From Bacillus sp. CGMCC 1.16541 (GTDB lineage Bacteria; Bacillota; Bacilli; Bacillales; Bacillaceae_H): 53,266 nt of DNA. The DNA is taken from assembly GCF_003184905.1 (NCBI RefSeq), contig NZ_QFRU01000029.1:1-53266 (forward strand). The letters run 5' to 3'. Position 1 is the stretch's first letter. Every line of letters starts with the position of its first letter. Shown here one piece after another: positions 29,801 to 37,508 of the stretch. The translations under genes were made by a program, and so were the position numbers. A model generated the notes under the pieces. That model was given only the letters and a program-made list of their open reading frames with translations, made no database searches and was not told the origin of the DNA.

Positions 29801-31261
29801 ATGAACAAAACAATTACAGTCATTGGATTAGGGGCAGGCGATTTAAATCAACTTCCACTCGGGATATTTCGTATATTAAAGAGTTCAAATCAACTATTTT
29901 TACGCACAAAAGAACACCCAGTAGTTTCTCATTTCGCAAAAGAAAACATTGAGTTTCATTCATTTGATGATGTCTATGAACAACATGATTCGTTTGAAGC
30001 AGTTTATCAGCATATTGTTGACAATCTATGTGAGCAAAGTGGTGAAATTGTCTATGCAGTGCCAGGGCATCCTCTTGTAGCTGAAAGAACGGTTCAGTTA
30101 TTGATAGAAAAAGAAAAAGAAATGGATGATCTTCACGTTGAAATCAAAGGTGGTCAAAGCTTTTTAGACCCTATTTTCTCTGCGTTGAAAATTGACCCAA
30201 TTGAGGGGTTTCAGCTCCTTGACGGTACGGCTCTAAAAAGAGGTGAATTACAGTTTACCCAACATGTTTTGATTGGACAAGTATATGATCAATTTGTGGC
30301 GTCGGATGTGAAACTAACATTGATGGATGATTTACCTGATGAGTATCCGGTTTATATTGTAACAGCAGCTGGAAGTGAACTTGAAACGATACGAAAAGTA
30401 AAGCTTTACGAATTAGATCGAGAAGTAGAACTGAATAATCTCACCACCATTTACGTCCCACCAGTGACGGAAGAATCCACACTGTACCATCAATTTGAGT
30501 CGTTACGTCACATTATTGCTACGTTAAGAGGTCCAAATGGTTGTCCTTGGGATCAAAAGCAAACCCACACTTCGTTAAAGAAATATTTACTTGAAGAAGC
30601 ATATGAATTACTAGAGGCCATTGATAATGAAGATGATGATCATATCATAGAAGAGCTAGGAGATGTCTTACTTCAAGTCATGCTGCATGCGCAAATTGGA
30701 GAAGATGAAGGCATGTTCTCCATCGATGACGTTATTCAAGGGCTTTCTGATAAAATGGTGAGAAGGCATCCGCACGTGTTTAGTCATGTACATGTAGAGA
30801 ATGAGGAAGAAGTGGTGAAAAATTGGAATGAGATCAAGCAAGCAGAAAAAGGTGAACAGCCTTCATCATTATTACATGGTGTCTCTCAGTCTGCTACTAG
30901 TTTAATGAAGGCGTATTACTTCCAAAAAGAAGCGGCAAAAGTAGGGTTTGATTGGGATCATATCGAGCCAATGTGGGGAAAAGTATGGGAAGAAATCAAT
31001 GAATTTAAAGAGGAAGTGCAGTCTCTTCAAGGCGAGGATAAGTTGAGTAACGAATTTGGTGATATTTTATTTGCGCTCGTAAATGTTGCTCGCTATTATA
31101 AGGTGGATCCAGAGTCAGCGCTTGCTCAAACCAATCATAAGTTTACTAGGCGTTTTCAATATATTGAGGAAAAAGTAAGGGAATCTGGTAAGCCATTTAC
31201 ATCTTTTACGTTAGAAGAGTTAGATGCATTTTGGAACGATGCAAAAGAACAAGGTTTATAA
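29801..31261 (+). CDS. yabN: YabN: fused tetrapyrrole methylase-like and MazG nucleotide pyrophosphohydrolase
   Basis: Two domains: residues 1-220, a SAM/tetrapyrrole methylase-like fold (ITVIGLGAGDLNQLPLG); residues about 228-486, two MazG modules with the metal motif in EEAYELLEAIDNEDDDHIIEELGD and EINEFKEEV, which hydrolyse NTPs to NMPs and PPi (house-cleaning of faulty nucleotides). PNGCPWDQKQTH is the MazG hallmark. Start ATG 29801 after AAAGGTGAT; the GTG at 29792 is rejected. 486 residues, close to B. subtilis (489). Confidence 0.94.
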   Translation: MNKTITVIGLGAGDLNQLPLGIFRILKSSNQLFLRTKEHPVVSHFAKENIEFHSFDDVYEQHDSFEAVYQHIVDNLCEQSGEIVYAVPGHPLVAERTVQLLIEKEKEMDDLHVEIKGGQSFLDPIFSALKIDPIEGFQLLDGTALKRGELQFTQHVLIGQVYDQFVASDVKLTLMDDLPDEYPVYIVTAAGSELETIRKVKLYELDREVELNNLTTIYVPPVTEESTLYHQFESLRHIIATLRGPNGCPWDQKQTHTSLKKYLLEEAYELLEAIDNEDDDHIIEELGDVLLQVMLHAQIGEDEGMFSIDDVIQGLSDKMVRRHPHVFSHVHVENEEEVVKNWNEIKQAEKGEQPSSLLHGVSQSATSLMKAYYFQKEAAKVGFDWDHIEPMWGKVWEEINEFKEEVQSLQGEDKLSNEFGDILFALVNVARYYKVDPESALAQTNHKFTRRFQYIEEKVRESGKPFTSFTLEELDAFWNDAKEQGL

Positions 31262-31283
31262 ATTCGTAAAGGGGAAAAAGACC

Positions 31284-31547
31284 ATGAGATTAGATAAATT
31301 CTTAAAGGTATCTCGTTTAATTAAACGTCGTACATTAGCGAAGGAAGTAGCCGATCAGGGCAGGATTACCGTCAATGGAACAGTTGCAAAAGCGAGTTCT
31401 ATCTTAAAAGAAGGTGATGAATTAGCGATTCAATTTGGAACAAAAATCGTAACAGTTAAAGTTGAAACGTTAAAAGAAACAGCAAAAAAAGAAGAAGCAA
31501 GTCAGTTATATTCAGTTGTTAAAGAGGAGCGTGTGACGGCCGAATAG
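31284..31547 (+). CDS. rqcP: RqcP (YabO), S4-domain ribosome-associated quality-control factor
   Basis: 87-residue S4 RNA-binding protein (Hsp15-like) that works with RqcH to add alanine tails to nascent chains on split 50S subunits. S4 motif MRLDKFLKVSRLIKRRTLAKEVADQG at the N terminus. ATG 31284 with AAAGGGG upstream; the in-frame ATG at 31224 lies within yabN. In the yabN operon and close to pth, another ribosome-rescue gene. Confidence 0.94.
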   Translation: MRLDKFLKVSRLIKRRTLAKEVADQGRITVNGTVAKASSILKEGDELAIQFGTKIVTVKVETLKETAKKEEASQLYSVVKEERVTAE

Positions 31548-31662
31548 TTCCTAGTTTCATACAAGCGAGGCTTGTTCTAAAATAATTTTCTCCCTCATAT
31601 GTTTAAACAAGATAAGATGAGAGCCATTTGAACGTTCTCAGTTAATGAGATGGGGGATGAAA

Positions 31663-31968
31663 ATGAGTCAATACTATGAAATGGGATCAGCAAATAAAGA
31701 CCATACACCAAATCATGATCTTGTGATGAAAGGCCGTCGCTTGTTAGATATTACAGGAGTAAAGCAGGTAGAAAGCTTTGATAACGAAGAGTTTTTATTA
31801 GAAACTGTGATGGGCTTTCTTTCTGTTAGAGGACAAAATCTCCAAATGAAAAATTTGGATGTTGAAAAAGGGATTGTGTCGATTAAAGGGAAAATTTTTG
31901 ATATAGTTTATTTAGATGAACAACAATCGGAGAAAGCTAAAGGATTCTTTAGCAAGTTGTTCAAATGA
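31663..31968 (+). CDS. yabP: Sporulation protein YabP
   Basis: YabP/YqfC-family protein of 101 residues, needed for sporulation and made in the mother cell (sigma-E) in B. subtilis. Conserved core DITGVKQVESFDNEEFLLET ends in a beta-rich domain with KAKGFFSKLFK tail. I chose ATG 31663, 6 nt after GATGGGGG, over ATG at 31645 and 31657, which overlap it. CATATGTTT near 31599 could be a sigma-E -10 but the -35 is poor. Its stop overlaps the yabQ start (ATGA). Confidence 0.93.
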   Translation: MSQYYEMGSANKDHTPNHDLVMKGRRLLDITGVKQVESFDNEEFLLETVMGFLSVRGQNLQMKNLDVEKGIVSIKGKIFDIVYLDEQQSEKAKGFFSKLFK

Positions 31969-32588
31969 GTTTAAACATTCAATTCTATACAATGATTGCA
32001 ATGATTGTAATGGGCAGCTATTTAGGAGCTGCCCTCGATACGTACCAATATTTCTTTAATCGTTCGAAGGTTGCTCGGTGGTTAACCTTTATTAATGATT
32101 TTTTATTTTGGATTTTGCAATCATTATTTATCTTTTATGTTTTATTTCAAGTAAACGAGGGAGAACTGCGCTTTTATGCTTTTCTTGCTCTGTTATGTGG
32201 GTTTGCAGCTTATCAAAGCTTATTTAAGCAGTTGTACTTGAAAGCGTTGAAGGTAGTTGTATCTATCTTTGTAAAGATGTATCGCTTTGTTGTATCTTTA
32301 TTTATTGTTTTATTGGTCAAGCCTATACGTTGGTTTGTTCACGTGGTCATCCTTTGCCTAATTGCTTTGTATAAAGTTTTATTGTCGACCTTAAACGTCA
32401 CAATTCGAATTATAGTGGCTCCTTTTAAGTGGATAAGCTTTATTGTTTGGAGAATGATGCCTAGTCGTGTCAAAACATTGTTTCGTCGTTTTTGGAAATA
32501 TGTAGAAGGGTTTTACCGAAAAGTAAAGAATACGAAACAAAGAGTGGTTACATGGATTAAATCGTTCAGAGGTAAGGAGGATGAATAG
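31965..32588 (+). CDS. yabQ: Spore cortex biosynthesis protein YabQ
   Basis: Membrane protein (207 residues) of the forespore outer membrane needed for cortex formation. About five hydrophobic helices lie in residues 5-150 (for example FWILQSLFIFYVLFQV), followed by a basic C-terminal tail. ATG overlaps the yabP stop by 4 nt, so translation is coupled; divIC follows. Confidence 0.93.
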   Translation: MSLNIQFYTMIAMIVMGSYLGAALDTYQYFFNRSKVARWLTFINDFLFWILQSLFIFYVLFQVNEGELRFYAFLALLCGFAAYQSLFKQLYLKALKVVVSIFVKMYRFVVSLFIVLLVKPIRWFVHVVILCLIALYKVLLSTLNVTIRIIVAPFKWISFIVWRMMPSRVKTLFRRFWKYVEGFYRKVKNTKQRVVTWIKSFRGKEDE

Positions 32589-32591
32589 TAA

Positions 32592-32963
32592 GTGAGTGCC
32601 ATAAAAGATGAGAAAGTAACGAAACTGAACTCGGACTATATAACAGAGCAAGAGTTAAAGAAAAAAAATGTGCATAGCAGACGTGTCGGTCTCGTAAGAC
32701 GTCTCACTGTTTTTGGTATTTTGGCGTTAGTTGTTTCAATCGCAATGATCTCAACCATTATTACACAGGCATCGACGATTGAAGATAAGAAGCTAGAGGA
32801 AGAGAAATTGGAACAACAATTAACAAAGTTAGAGACAAAGCAAAAACAGTTAGAAGATGAAATTGTTAAATTAAATGATGAAGAATACATCAAAAAGATT
32901 GCAAGAAGGGATTATTTTCTTTCAGAAGAAGGGGAAATTATCTTCAACATAAAAAATGACTAA
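32592..32963 (+). CDS. divIC: Cell division protein DivIC
   Basis: Septal divisome protein (123 residues) of the FtsB family; forms the FtsL-DivIB-DivIC complex. A cytoplasmic N terminus (1-37), one membrane helix (about 38-58), an extracellular coiled coil (about 62-95) and a conserved end DEEYIKKIARRDYFLSEEGEIIF are visible. GTG start with AAGGAGG 11 nt upstream. Sporulation genes yabP and yabQ share its operon. Confidence 0.95.
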   Translation: MSAIKDEKVTKLNSDYITEQELKKKNVHSRRVGLVRRLTVFGILALVVSIAMISTIITQASTIEDKKLEEEKLEQQLTKLETKQKQLEDEIVKLNDEEYIKKIARRDYFLSEEGEIIFNIKND

Positions 32964-32975
32964 CGACATGGCTCG

Positions 32976-33005
32976 TTGACAGTGCATTTTTGCTTTTTGT
33001 ATAAT
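32976..33005 (+). promoter_or_regulatory. Sigma-A promoter of yabR
   Basis: TTGACA (32976-32981), 18 bp, TATAAT (33000-33005), just after the divIC stop. Confidence 0.82.
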
Positions 33006-33052
33006 ATAATAAATTGATTTCTTTTATCATTTTAAGGAGGAGCATTTTTTTT

Positions 33053-33529
33053 ATGTCAATTGAAGTAGGCAGCAAGTTACAGGGAAAGGTAACAGGTATT
33101 ACTAATTTTGGAGCATTTGTGGAGCTGCCAGAAGGCTCAACAGGCTTAGTTCACATTAGCGAAGTTGCTGATAATTACGTGAAAGATATTAACGATCATC
33201 TTAAAGTTGGAGATGAAGTTGAAGTCAAAGTTATTAATGTAGAGAAAGACGGAAAAATTGGTCTTTCAATTAAGAAAGCGAAAGATCGTCCGGAACGCCC
33301 TGAGCGTTCAGAACGTCCAGAACGTCCAGACCGCCCTGCGCGTCAAGGTGGACGTCCAGATCGTTCACGTGATTCACGTCCATCACGTAACAGAAGCAAC
33401 GAATATCGCCCGAAAGAAACATTTGAACAAAAAATGAGTCGTTTTCTGAAAGATAGCGAAGATCGCTTATCTTCCCTGAAGCGTCATACTGAATCTAAAC
33501 GCGGTGGACGCGGAGCAAAAAGAGGCTAA
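33053..33529 (+). CDS. yabR: S1-domain RNA-binding protein YabR
   Basis: General stress/RNA-binding S1 domain protein (158 residues). Residues 1-75 form one S1 OB-fold (GKVTGITNFGAFVELPEGSTGLVHISE). Residues about 78-120 are a low-complexity run rich in R, P, E and D (RPERPERSERPERP), and the basic tail ends GGRGAKRG. B. subtilis YabR is about 128 residues, so the linker is longer here. ATG 33053 follows AAGGAGGAG; the ATG at 33014 overlaps the promoter region. Strong promoter and terminator. Confidence 0.92.
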   Translation: MSIEVGSKLQGKVTGITNFGAFVELPEGSTGLVHISEVADNYVKDINDHLKVGDEVEVKVINVEKDGKIGLSIKKAKDRPERPERSERPERPDRPARQGGRPDRSRDSRPSRNRSNEYRPKETFEQKMSRFLKDSEDRLSSLKRHTESKRGGRGAKRG

Positions 33530-33584
33530 CTTGTTGCTTATATTTAAATAAATAGCAAGTTCTAAGTTACACTTCATAAAGCAG

Positions 33585-33636
33585 ACCGTCAGTATAACCT
33601 TAGCAAGTCTAAGGATTTATACTGACGGTTTGTTTT
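33585..33636 (+). terminator. yabR terminator
   Basis: ACCGTCAGTATAA (33585-33597) with TTATACTGACGGT (33617-33629), extended inside by CCTTA/TAAGG, then TTTGTTTT. Confidence 0.9.
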
Positions 33637-33649
33637 AGTTATGTTAAAA

Positions 33650-33685
33650 AAGAGTTAAAAAAGGCACATACCTAAGTATGTGCCT
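33650..33685 (-). terminator. tRNA operon terminator
   Basis: AGGCACATAC (33662-33671) with GTATGTGCCT (33676-33685); on the minus strand a T-rich run (from 33661 down) follows. Confidence 0.9.
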
Positions 33686-33692
33686 AAAAGGA

Positions 33693-33764
33693 TGACCCGT
33701 ACGGGATTCGAACCCGTGTTACCGCCGTGAAAGGGCGGTGTCTTAACCGCTTGACCAACGGGCC
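33693..33764 (-). tRNA. tRNA-Glu (TTC)
   Basis: Reads on the minus strand as GGCCCGT acceptor arm, anticodon loop CTTTCAC (TTC), T-loop GGTTCGAATCC, ACGGGTC plus A discriminator. 72 nt; CCA is not encoded. Transcribed after tRNA-Met from the promoter at 33882-33910. Confidence 0.97.
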
Positions 33765-33779
33765 ATTATGAGATAAAAG

Positions 33780-33853
33780 TAGCGGCGGAGGGGATCGAAC
33801 CCCCGACCTCACGGGTATGAACCGTACGCTCTAGCCAGCTGAGCTACACCGCC
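33780..33853 (-). tRNA. tRNA-Met (CAT), elongator type
   Basis: Minus strand. GGCGGTG acceptor, D-arm AGCTCAGCTGGCTAGAGC, anticodon loop TTCATAC, T-arm GGGGGTTCGATCCCC. The first base pair G-U and A discriminator differ from initiator tRNA (which lacks a 1-72 pair). 74 nt; CCA is not encoded. An Ile2 (lysidine) tRNA is less likely from this body; tilS, which modifies that tRNA, lies at 38556. Confidence 0.93.
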
Positions 33854-33881
33854 ATTATCAAAACTATAAAAGACATTTATT

Positions 33882-33910
33882 ATCATACATAAATCTATTA
33901 TATGTGTCAA
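33882..33910 (-). promoter_or_regulatory. tRNA-Met/Glu promoter
   Basis: Minus strand TTGACA (33905-33910), 17 bp, TATGAT (33882-33887), 29 bp upstream of the tRNA-Met 5' end. Confidence 0.9.
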
Positions 33911-34221
33911 TGCTTTTTGAAGAAAATCCTCTTTATTTCTTATTACCTCTTTTTATTGGACGCTCTTCGCTCATTTCTCCTTTCATGTCATCTCTCTTAA
34001 GATGGTATACGTAAAATCGTTTTGTATTTTTCGCTCATTTCATTGTATTTACCCTAAATTTTTCAAAAAGATATGTAGGATTAAGTTTCTTTTTGTATAT
34101 TCATTGATTTATATAAAAGAAATAGTCGAACGATTCTTTTGTTGAGATGCTTGTTTTGACAAAAATTGAGAGACATGCTCGTTATAATAAACTACAAGTA
34201 TAATTAGCGGGTGGTGTAAAT
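33911..34221. other. Gap between tRNA operon and spoIIE
   Basis: No gene seen. It contains the spoIIE promoter region with a Spo0A-like box AGTCGAA (34124-34130); the rest is T-rich. Confidence 0.7.
34156..34188 (+). promoter_or_regulatory. spoIIE promoter (sigma-A, Spo0A-activated type)
   Basis: TTGACA (34156-34161), 21 bp, TATAAT (34183-34188). The 21-bp spacer is the hallmark of the Spo0A~P-activated spoIIE promoter of B. subtilis. Confidence 0.88.
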
Positions 34222-36699
34222 ATGCAAAAAACAGAGGGGAACTATGCAAGTCCAGCAACGGAAGCCGTTTTTAACCGAACACGTTTAGAACTGTCACGTT
34301 ATATGACACAATTTGGACTCAAAACAGAAAAAGTATTATTCCAATGGGGTTTATTATTGTTAGTCGTTGGATTTTTATTAGGACGAGCTTTAATTCTTAT
34401 GAAGATTATGCCGTTTGCATTACCGTTTTTTGCGGCTGCTTACGTCATGAAGCGAGAAAAGTCAGCGATGGCAGGTTTAGCTGTTTTAGCTGGAGCATTT
34501 AGTGTATCGATTCAAAATGGATTGTTCTTACTATGTGCATGCTTTCTCTTTTTATTCATTTATCGCTTAAGTGGAATGATCAGTGTAGAGCCTATTAAGA
34601 AACTACCATTTTTAGTTTTTACAACGATGTTAGTGACAAAGATAGGGATGTTTTATCTTGTTACACAACAAGTTGCGCTGTACGACTTTACGTTTGCAGC
34701 CATTGAAGCTGGCTTAAGCTTTATTTTAACAATGATTTTCCTTCAGAGCATACCTCTTATCTCTCAAAGACAGAGAAAGCAATCATTAAAGACAGAAGAA
34801 GTGATTTGTCTCATTATTTTGCTAGCCTCTGTGATGACAGGAACGATTGGATGGACGATCTATGGGTTGTCAGTTGAACATATTTTATCGAGATATCTTG
34901 TTTTAATCTTTGCATTTGTAGCGGGTGCTACGATGGGCTCTACTGTAGGAGTCGTCACAGGCCTGATTTTAAGCTTTGCACATGTAGGAAGCCTTTACGA
35001 AATGAGTTTACTAGCTTTCTCGGGACTACTTGGTGGTCTTTTAAAAGAAGGTAAAAAAATTGGCACATCTGTCGGGCTACTGATGGGAACATTACTGCTT
35101 GGCTTATATAACCAAACCAATCAACTCCTCTCTCTAAATTTATATGAATCTCTTGTTTCAATAGGTTTATTTATGATTACTCCAAAATTCATTACGAAAA
35201 ATATTAGTAAATTGATACCAGGAACAACAGAGCATGTGATTGAACAGCAGCAATACGTTCGGAAGATTAGAGATGTAACAGCAAATCGTGTGGAGCAATT
35301 CTCTAATGTGTTTCAAGCGTTATCTAAAAGCTTTTCACAAAATGGCTTTTATGAAGAAGAAAGAGATGAAAACCAAGAAATGGACTACTTTTTAAGCAAT
35401 GTGACAGAGCGAACATGTCAGTTCTGCTTTAAAAAAGATCAGTGCTGGGCACAGCAATTTGATACGACATACAACTACATGAAAGAAGTGATGCATGAGC
35501 TTGATCAAGATACATTACAGTACAACACAAGACTAGTAAGGGAATTGGACAAGCATTGTATCAAGTCTAAAAAAGTCATTGATGTCATCGACCAAGAACT
35601 GACGAACTTTCGAGTGAATCAAAAACTAAAGAGACAAATTCAAGAAAGTAGAAGGATTGTGGCTGAACAGTTGTTAGGCGTATCTCAGGTGATGAATAAC
35701 TTTTCAAAAGAGATTAAGCGCGAGCGTGAAAACCTGCATGTTCAAGAAGAACAGATACTTGATGCCTTACGGAACTTTGGAATGGAGATTAATCAAATTG
35801 AACTATATAGTTTAGAACCAGGAAATGTGGATATTGAAATGTGGGTTCCATATTGTCATGGTAGAGGTGAATGTGAAAAGATTATTGCGCCAATGTTAAC
35901 AGATATATTAGGAGAGTCTATTGTGGTGAAACATGAAGATTGTGCAACGTATCCTCAAGGGTATTGTCATGTTTCGTTTGGTTCCACAAAAGCGTATGTA
36001 GTTGATACCGGGATTGCTCATGCAGCAAAAGGTGGAGGCTTTGTATCTGGTGATAGCTATTCAACAATTGAATTAAATGCTGGGAAATATGCAATTGCCA
36101 TTAGTGATGGCATGGGGAATGGTGAGCGTGCTCATTACGAAAGCAGTGAGACGCTTCAATTGCTTAAGCAAATTTTACAAACAGGAATTGAAGAGAGAAT
36201 TGCGATTAAATCAGTCAACTCAATCCTTTCTTTACGTACAAATGATGAAATCTTCTCTACCTTAGATTTAGCGATGATTGATTTGCAAGATGCGAATGTG
36301 AAGTTTCTAAAGATTGGATCAACTCCTAGTTTTATTAAGCGAGCTAATCAAGTGATTAAAGTTCAGGCAAGTAATCTGCCGATGGGAATTATTGAAGATT
36401 TTGATGTAGATGTGGTGAGTGAGCAGATGAAGGCTGGGGATTTGCTTATTATGATGAGCGATGGAGTATTCGAAGGCCCTAAGCATGTAGAGAATTATGA
36501 AATGTGGATGAAACGAAAGGTAAGTGAACTTGAAACTACAGACCCTCAAGAGATTGCGGATTTAATTATGGAAGAAGTCATCCGAACAAGATCAGGGATG
36601 ATTGAGGATGATATGACCATTGTTGTCGCGCAAATTAAGCATAACACACCAAAATGGTCATCTATTCCAGCATACGGACAGCGTAAAAAAGCTTTATAG
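34222..36699 (+). CDS. spoIIE: Stage II sporulation protein E, SpoIIAA-P phosphatase
   Basis: Bifunctional septal protein: moves with FtsZ to the polar septum, then dephosphorylates SpoIIAA to free sigma-F in the forespore. N-terminal membrane domain with about ten helices (residues about 40-330), central FtsZ-binding/oligomerization domain (about 330-590, with CQFCFKKDQCW), and C-terminal PP2C phosphatase (about 590-825) with GGGFVSGDSYS, ISDGMGNGERA and LIMMSDGVFEGP metal-binding aspartates. 825 residues (B. subtilis 827). ATG 34222 follows GCGGGTGG. Confidence 0.97.
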   Translation: MQKTEGNYASPATEAVFNRTRLELSRYMTQFGLKTEKVLFQWGLLLLVVGFLLGRALILMKIMPFALPFFAAAYVMKREKSAMAGLAVLAGAFSVSIQNGLFLLCACFLFLFIYRLSGMISVEPIKKLPFLVFTTMLVTKIGMFYLVTQQVALYDFTFAAIEAGLSFILTMIFLQSIPLISQRQRKQSLKTEEVICLIILLASVMTGTIGWTIYGLSVEHILSRYLVLIFAFVAGATMGSTVGVVTGLILSFAHVGSLYEMSLLAFSGLLGGLLKEGKKIGTSVGLLMGTLLLGLYNQTNQLLSLNLYESLVSIGLFMITPKFITKNISKLIPGTTEHVIEQQQYVRKIRDVTANRVEQFSNVFQALSKSFSQNGFYEEERDENQEMDYFLSNVTERTCQFCFKKDQCWAQQFDTTYNYMKEVMHELDQDTLQYNTRLVRELDKHCIKSKKVIDVIDQELTNFRVNQKLKRQIQESRRIVAEQLLGVSQVMNNFSKEIKRERENLHVQEEQILDALRNFGMEINQIELYSLEPGNVDIEMWVPYCHGRGECEKIIAPMLTDILGESIVVKHEDCATYPQGYCHVSFGSTKAYVVDTGIAHAAKGGGFVSGDSYSTIELNAGKYAIAISDGMGNGERAHYESSETLQLLKQILQTGIEERIAIKSVNSILSLRTNDEIFSTLDLAMIDLQDANVKFLKIGSTPSFIKRANQVIKVQASNLPMGIIEDFDVDVVSEQMKAGDLLIMMSDGVFEGPKHVENYEMWMKRKVSELETTDPQEIADLIMEEVIRTRSGMIEDDMTIVVAQIKHNTPKWSSIPAYGQRKKAL

Positions 36700-36710
36700 T
36701 CTATCTTCTT

Positions 36711-36762
36711 CCTACGTATATTTTAAAACATCCTCGTCTAAGCTGTTAACAACATACGTAGG
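36711..36762 (+). repeat. Inverted repeat spanning the yabS ribosome site
   Basis: CCTACGTAT (36711-36719) and ATACGTAGG (36754-36762) are perfectly complementary; the right arm includes the start of GGAGGGG, the yabS ribosome site. Confidence 0.6.
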
Positions 36763-36773
36763 AGGGGATTGAA

Positions 36774-37508
36774 GTGAGAAAAGGTACGTTAAAGCAAATG
36801 CTTGTTATCACAGATGGTGGATCCAATACAGGTGAAGACCCGGAAGCTATGGCTGCTCTAGCAAAAGAACAGGGTATCACCGTAAATGTCATTGGAGTAA
36901 TGGAAGAAGATATTATAGATGAACAGGGTATGAAAGAGATTGACGGAATTGCGATGGCTGGTGGCGGTGTGAGCCAAGTTGTGTATGTAAAGCAGCTTTC
37001 TCAAACAGTTCAAATGGTCACAAGGCAAGCGATGACACAAACGCTTCAAGGAGTCATAAATAAGGAGTTACAACAAATCTTAGGCTCAGAAGTGAAGATG
37101 GATGATTTACCACCAGAAAAGCGTGGAGAAATCATGGAGGTTGTTGATGAACTAGGTGAAACTGTTGATTTAGAGATTCTCATTTTAGTTGATATGAGCG
37201 GAAGTATGAAAACGAAATTGCCAACCGTCAAAGAGGCATTATTAGACTTGTCTTTAAGCTTAAATGCTAGATTAGGTAATAACTTATTTTCTATCTTTTT
37301 ATTTCCGGGGAAAAAGAAAGATGTGGAGAAATTAATGGATTGGAATCCAAGATTAGAATCTTTATCTACTATTTTTCCGAAGTTAACCGCAGGAGGTATC
37401 ACACCGACAGGTCCTGCCATTAAAGAAGCTGTTCACCACTTTAATAAAAAGCGCTCTTTAAGGAGTTTGTTGAGACAAGATGAATACATTGAAGAGTCTG
37501 GTTTCTAA
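36774..37508 (+). CDS. yabS: VWA-domain protein YabS
   Basis: Cytosolic protein of 244 residues with a C-terminal von Willebrand factor A domain: DMSGSMKT is the MIDAS motif (about residue 138) and TAGGITPTGPAI near 218 the second metal-binding threonine. The N-terminal part (LVITDGGSNTGEDP) resembles a truncated VWA C-terminal half. Function unknown; in Bacillus it is tied to sporulation and paired with yabT. GTG start after GGAGGGGA. The 3' end overlaps yabT by 29 nt. Confidence 0.92.
   Translation: MRKGTLKQMLVITDGGSNTGEDPEAMAALAKEQGITVNVIGVMEEDIIDEQGMKEIDGIAMAGGGVSQVVYVKQLSQTVQMVTRQAMTQTLQGVINKELQQILGSEVKMDDLPPEKRGEIMEVVDELGETVDLEILILVDMSGSMKTKLPTVKEALLDLSLSLNARLGNNLFSIFLFPGKKKDVEKLMDWNPRLESLSTIFPKLTAGGITPTGPAIKEAVHHFNKKRSLRSLLRQDEYIEESGF

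Noticed and set aside
37046-37420. 124-residue ORF antisense to yabS
   Set aside because: Shadow of yabS; serine-rich composition produced by reverse reading.
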